Source: Bacteroidota bacterium
Lineage (GTDB): Bacteria > Bacteroidota > Bacteroidia > Flavobacteriales_C > GCA-002722245
DNA: 44,168 bases
Direction of reading: 5' to 3'
NCBI GenBank assembly: GCA_026390935.1
Contig: JAPLEZ010000031.1
Coordinates: 1 to 44,168 of the forward strand
Shown here: positions 42,658-44,168 of the stretch, one piece after another
Layout of the letters: each line of letters starts with the position of its first letter
How positions within the stretch are numbered: the first letter of the stretch is position 1
Made by a program: the position numbers and the translations under genes
Notes under the pieces: model-generated
What the model saw: only the letters and a program-made list of their open reading frames with translations
What the model was told of the DNA's origin: nothing
The model's database searches: none

Positions 42658-44168
42658 ATGATCAATTACATGAGTAAAAAATTAGTACTAATTGCTTTAG
42701 TATTTCTGGGTGGATTAGTGCATGCCGGCGTGGATGTGCAATCAACTTCAAAGTTGGGTGCGGCTATTGATAACGCTGATATAACGGTAGAAGGCAATCG
42801 TTATGCCTATTCAAGTGCGAATGCAAGTAATCGTCCTTACTTCACCGAAAGGGCTTTTGCTATGGTGAAATTATCTTGCGATCAACTGTACACTGGTTCA
42901 TATACTGGAACAGCATCTGTTAATGTGGTCATCACTTATAAAGTAGAGGAGAATGGAGTGTATGTGGATAAATCTGCTACTCAGGTTTTAAAGTTGGAAT
43001 CTGACAATAGTAAGGTGATTGATGCAGCCTATTTCAAAGCCGAAGGTGCTGAACAAATTCATGTTGTAGCTACTGTTGTTGGTTCATTTCCTGCCGGTTG
43101 GCCTCAAATAAAATTAGAGGTATCGGTAAGCACCGAAAGCTTTAGCACCTTGTCGTTGGCCGATATTACTAGCATGCAATTGACACATAGCGCTGCATTA
43201 AATGTTGATGGAAATTTGGAAGTGCAATGGAGTCCGGCGATAAGCAATGCCGATCATTATGAGTTGGAGTGGACCTATGTTTCTGATCAAGGAGAAAAAC
43301 CTGGTGATTCTTTAACCTATGATAAATTGGATATCGATCGTTTTTTATTTCGCAACAATAGTTCTCGTGTTGAGGTGAGCGGACTGTCTTACGAAATTCC
43401 ATTGATGTATGAAAAGGGATTGATTTTGTACCGTTTGCGCGGAGTTGGTAAAAGAACTGTGAATGGTGTGGTGGTGCAATCAAAAACCGAATGGACTGCT
43501 CCCGACGCAATATATGGTACCGTGCAAGAATTTGTCACTGCAACTGCTGCTCGCAATGGTGGTGGTGCTGGCAATGTTTTTAAATTCCGCGGTTTAGAAG
43601 GTAATTTAAACTGGCAGTCGTCATTGAGTTTTGCCGAAGAAGGAAAACACAAAGCGGTGTTGGCTTATCATGATGGTAGCATGCGCAACCGTCAGGCGGT
43701 AACGCGTATCAATACCGATAAGCGTGCCATTTTGGGTGAAACTTTGTACGACTTTAACGGTCGACCGGTAATTCAATTATTGCCTGTTCCTGTTACTTCA
43801 AACACCTTGAATTACCGTCCGAACTTCAACTTAATTGAAGGGAAAAATACTTTGCAAAAAAACGACTACAGTGTAATCACCGAGGGCGATGGTTGTGCCA
43901 TCACTTCTCCTTTGTTTAGTGATACTACCGGTGCTTCCGAATACTATTCACCGAACAACGAATTTGACACCTTAGGCAATATTGGAAAAAACATTATCAA
44001 TCGTGCATTGATTCCTGATGCCGATAAATATCCTTACACACAAACTCAATATACCTCTGATAATACTGGAAGAATTAAAGCACAATCAGGTGTTGGTGAA
44101 GCGCATCAATTGTTATCCACGCACGAAACTAAATACCTCTATGGTGCGCCAAATCAAGAAGAGTTAAC
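42658..44168 (+). CDS. Rhs-type secreted protein (3'-partial)
   Basis: Open from the ATG at 42658 (MINYMSKKLVLIALVFLGGLVHA signal; a second ATG at 42670 also works) to the window end, 503 residues, no stop. An FnIII-like segment (NADHYELEWTYVSDQ ... LYRLRGVGKRT) precedes the Rhs-type region with NTDKRAILGETLYDFNGRPVIQ, LNYRPNFNLIEGKNTL, YSPNNEFDTLGNIGK, and TQTQYTSDNTGRIKAQSGVG, LLSTHETKYLYGAPNQEEL, which are conserved phrases in Bacteroidota Rhs-type proteins and typically precede YD repeats and a toxin domain. The C-terminal effector, if any, lies beyond the window. It follows the LolA-like gene in a likely operon. Confidence 0.75.
   Translation, partial: MINYMSKKLVLIALVFLGGLVHAGVDVQSTSKLGAAIDNADITVEGNRYAYSSANASNRPYFTERAFAMVKLSCDQLYTGSYTGTASVNVVITYKVEENGVYVDKSATQVLKLESDNSKVIDAAYFKAEGAEQIHVVATVVGSFPAGWPQIKLEVSVSTESFSTLSLADITSMQLTHSAALNVDGNLEVQWSPAISNADHYELEWTYVSDQGEKPGDSLTYDKLDIDRFLFRNNSSRVEVSGLSYEIPLMYEKGLILYRLRGVGKRTVNGVVVQSKTEWTAPDAIYGTVQEFVTATAARNGGGAGNVFKFRGLEGNLNWQSSLSFAEEGKHKAVLAYHDGSMRNRQAVTRINTDKRAILGETLYDFNGRPVIQLLPVPVTSNTLNYRPNFNLIEGKNTLQKNDYSVITEGDGCAITSPLFSDTTGASEYYSPNNEFDTLGNIGKNIINRALIPDADKYPYTQTQYTSDNTGRIKAQSGVGEAHQLLSTHETKYLYGAPNQEEL

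Noticed and set aside
42417-42665. 82-codon minus-strand frame with repeated FLLSF-type segments
   Set aside because: It is the complement of the duplicated A/G-rich repeat and the end of the LolA-like gene; repeats in the peptide reflect the DNA repeat.
1-44168. Recoded TAA (alternative genetic code) to explain the two in-frame stops
   Set aside because: Other genes in the window terminate normally at TAA, TGA and TAG without extended homology beyond, so standard code is expected.
1-44168. CRISPR array, rRNA or tRNA genes
   Set aside because: No regularly spaced short direct repeats with unique spacers and no recognisable tRNA or rRNA sequence were seen.

Overview
The window looks like an AT-rich chromosomal segment of a member of the Bacteroidota. 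Several independent signs agree. There are many secreted proteins with type IX secretion (T9SS, Por) C-terminal sorting domains, including one CHU_C/gliding-motility type tail. Other signs are a crtI-crtB-idi-crtZ-crtYcd carotenoid operon, very large Rhs/SpvB-like proteins of a kind common in this phylum, and few clear Shine-Dalgarno sequences. I cannot assign a genus from the sequence alone.

Layout. (1) 1-3897: carotenoid operon on the + strand, entered inside crtI, with overlapping or closely spaced genes leading to a hydroxylated beta-carotene (zeaxanthin-type) pigment. (2) 3986-5911: a secreted CHU_C-tailed protein interrupted by one in-frame TAA. (3) 6045-24384: an extracellular polysaccharide-processing region with two paralogous beta-helix (pectate-lyase-superfamily) proteins, a heparinase II/III-like lyase and a CE2-type esterase, all with T9SS tails. 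Between the two beta-helix paralogues sits a 9 kb block. It holds three tandem phage-tail-collar (Mdp-type) proteins, a formyltransferase, a 42-aa peptide resembling a lasso-type RiPP leader, an AsnB-like amide synthetase lacking the glutaminase cysteine, an orphan group II intron 3' end (domains V/VI), a secreted HExxH protein with tandem Ig-like repeats, and a small lipoprotein. (4) 22237-22695: TspO/MBR protein. (5) 24973-30517: short accessory genes of the kind often carried as exchangeable cassettes (SAP/DUF6434, DHFR-like, Crp/Fnr regulator with NmrA and SnoaL-like genes, RBBP9-like hydrolase, CPBP protease, GNAT), with one attC-like imperfect palindrome. (6) 31033-44168: a co-directional Rhs/SpvB-like cluster with a lipoprotein, a 1860-aa SpvB/Rhs-like N-terminal protein, an LRR protein, a giant secreted protein broken by an in-frame TAA whose C-terminus carries an Rhs-type module, a LolA-like periplasmic protein, and a last Rhs-type protein running off the window.

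The most unusual candidate is the 42-aa leader-like peptide (10943-11071, minus), just downstream of the Cys-less AsnB-like gene (11168-13036, minus) and convergent with the formyltransferase and collar trio. The usual lasso protease (B2) and RRE (B1/PqqD-like) genes are not visible nearby. The Rhs region is also unusual, because a C-terminal module normally attached to the big SpvB/Rhs protein appears at the end of a different gene two positions downstream. All calls are from reading the sequence; no database search was run.
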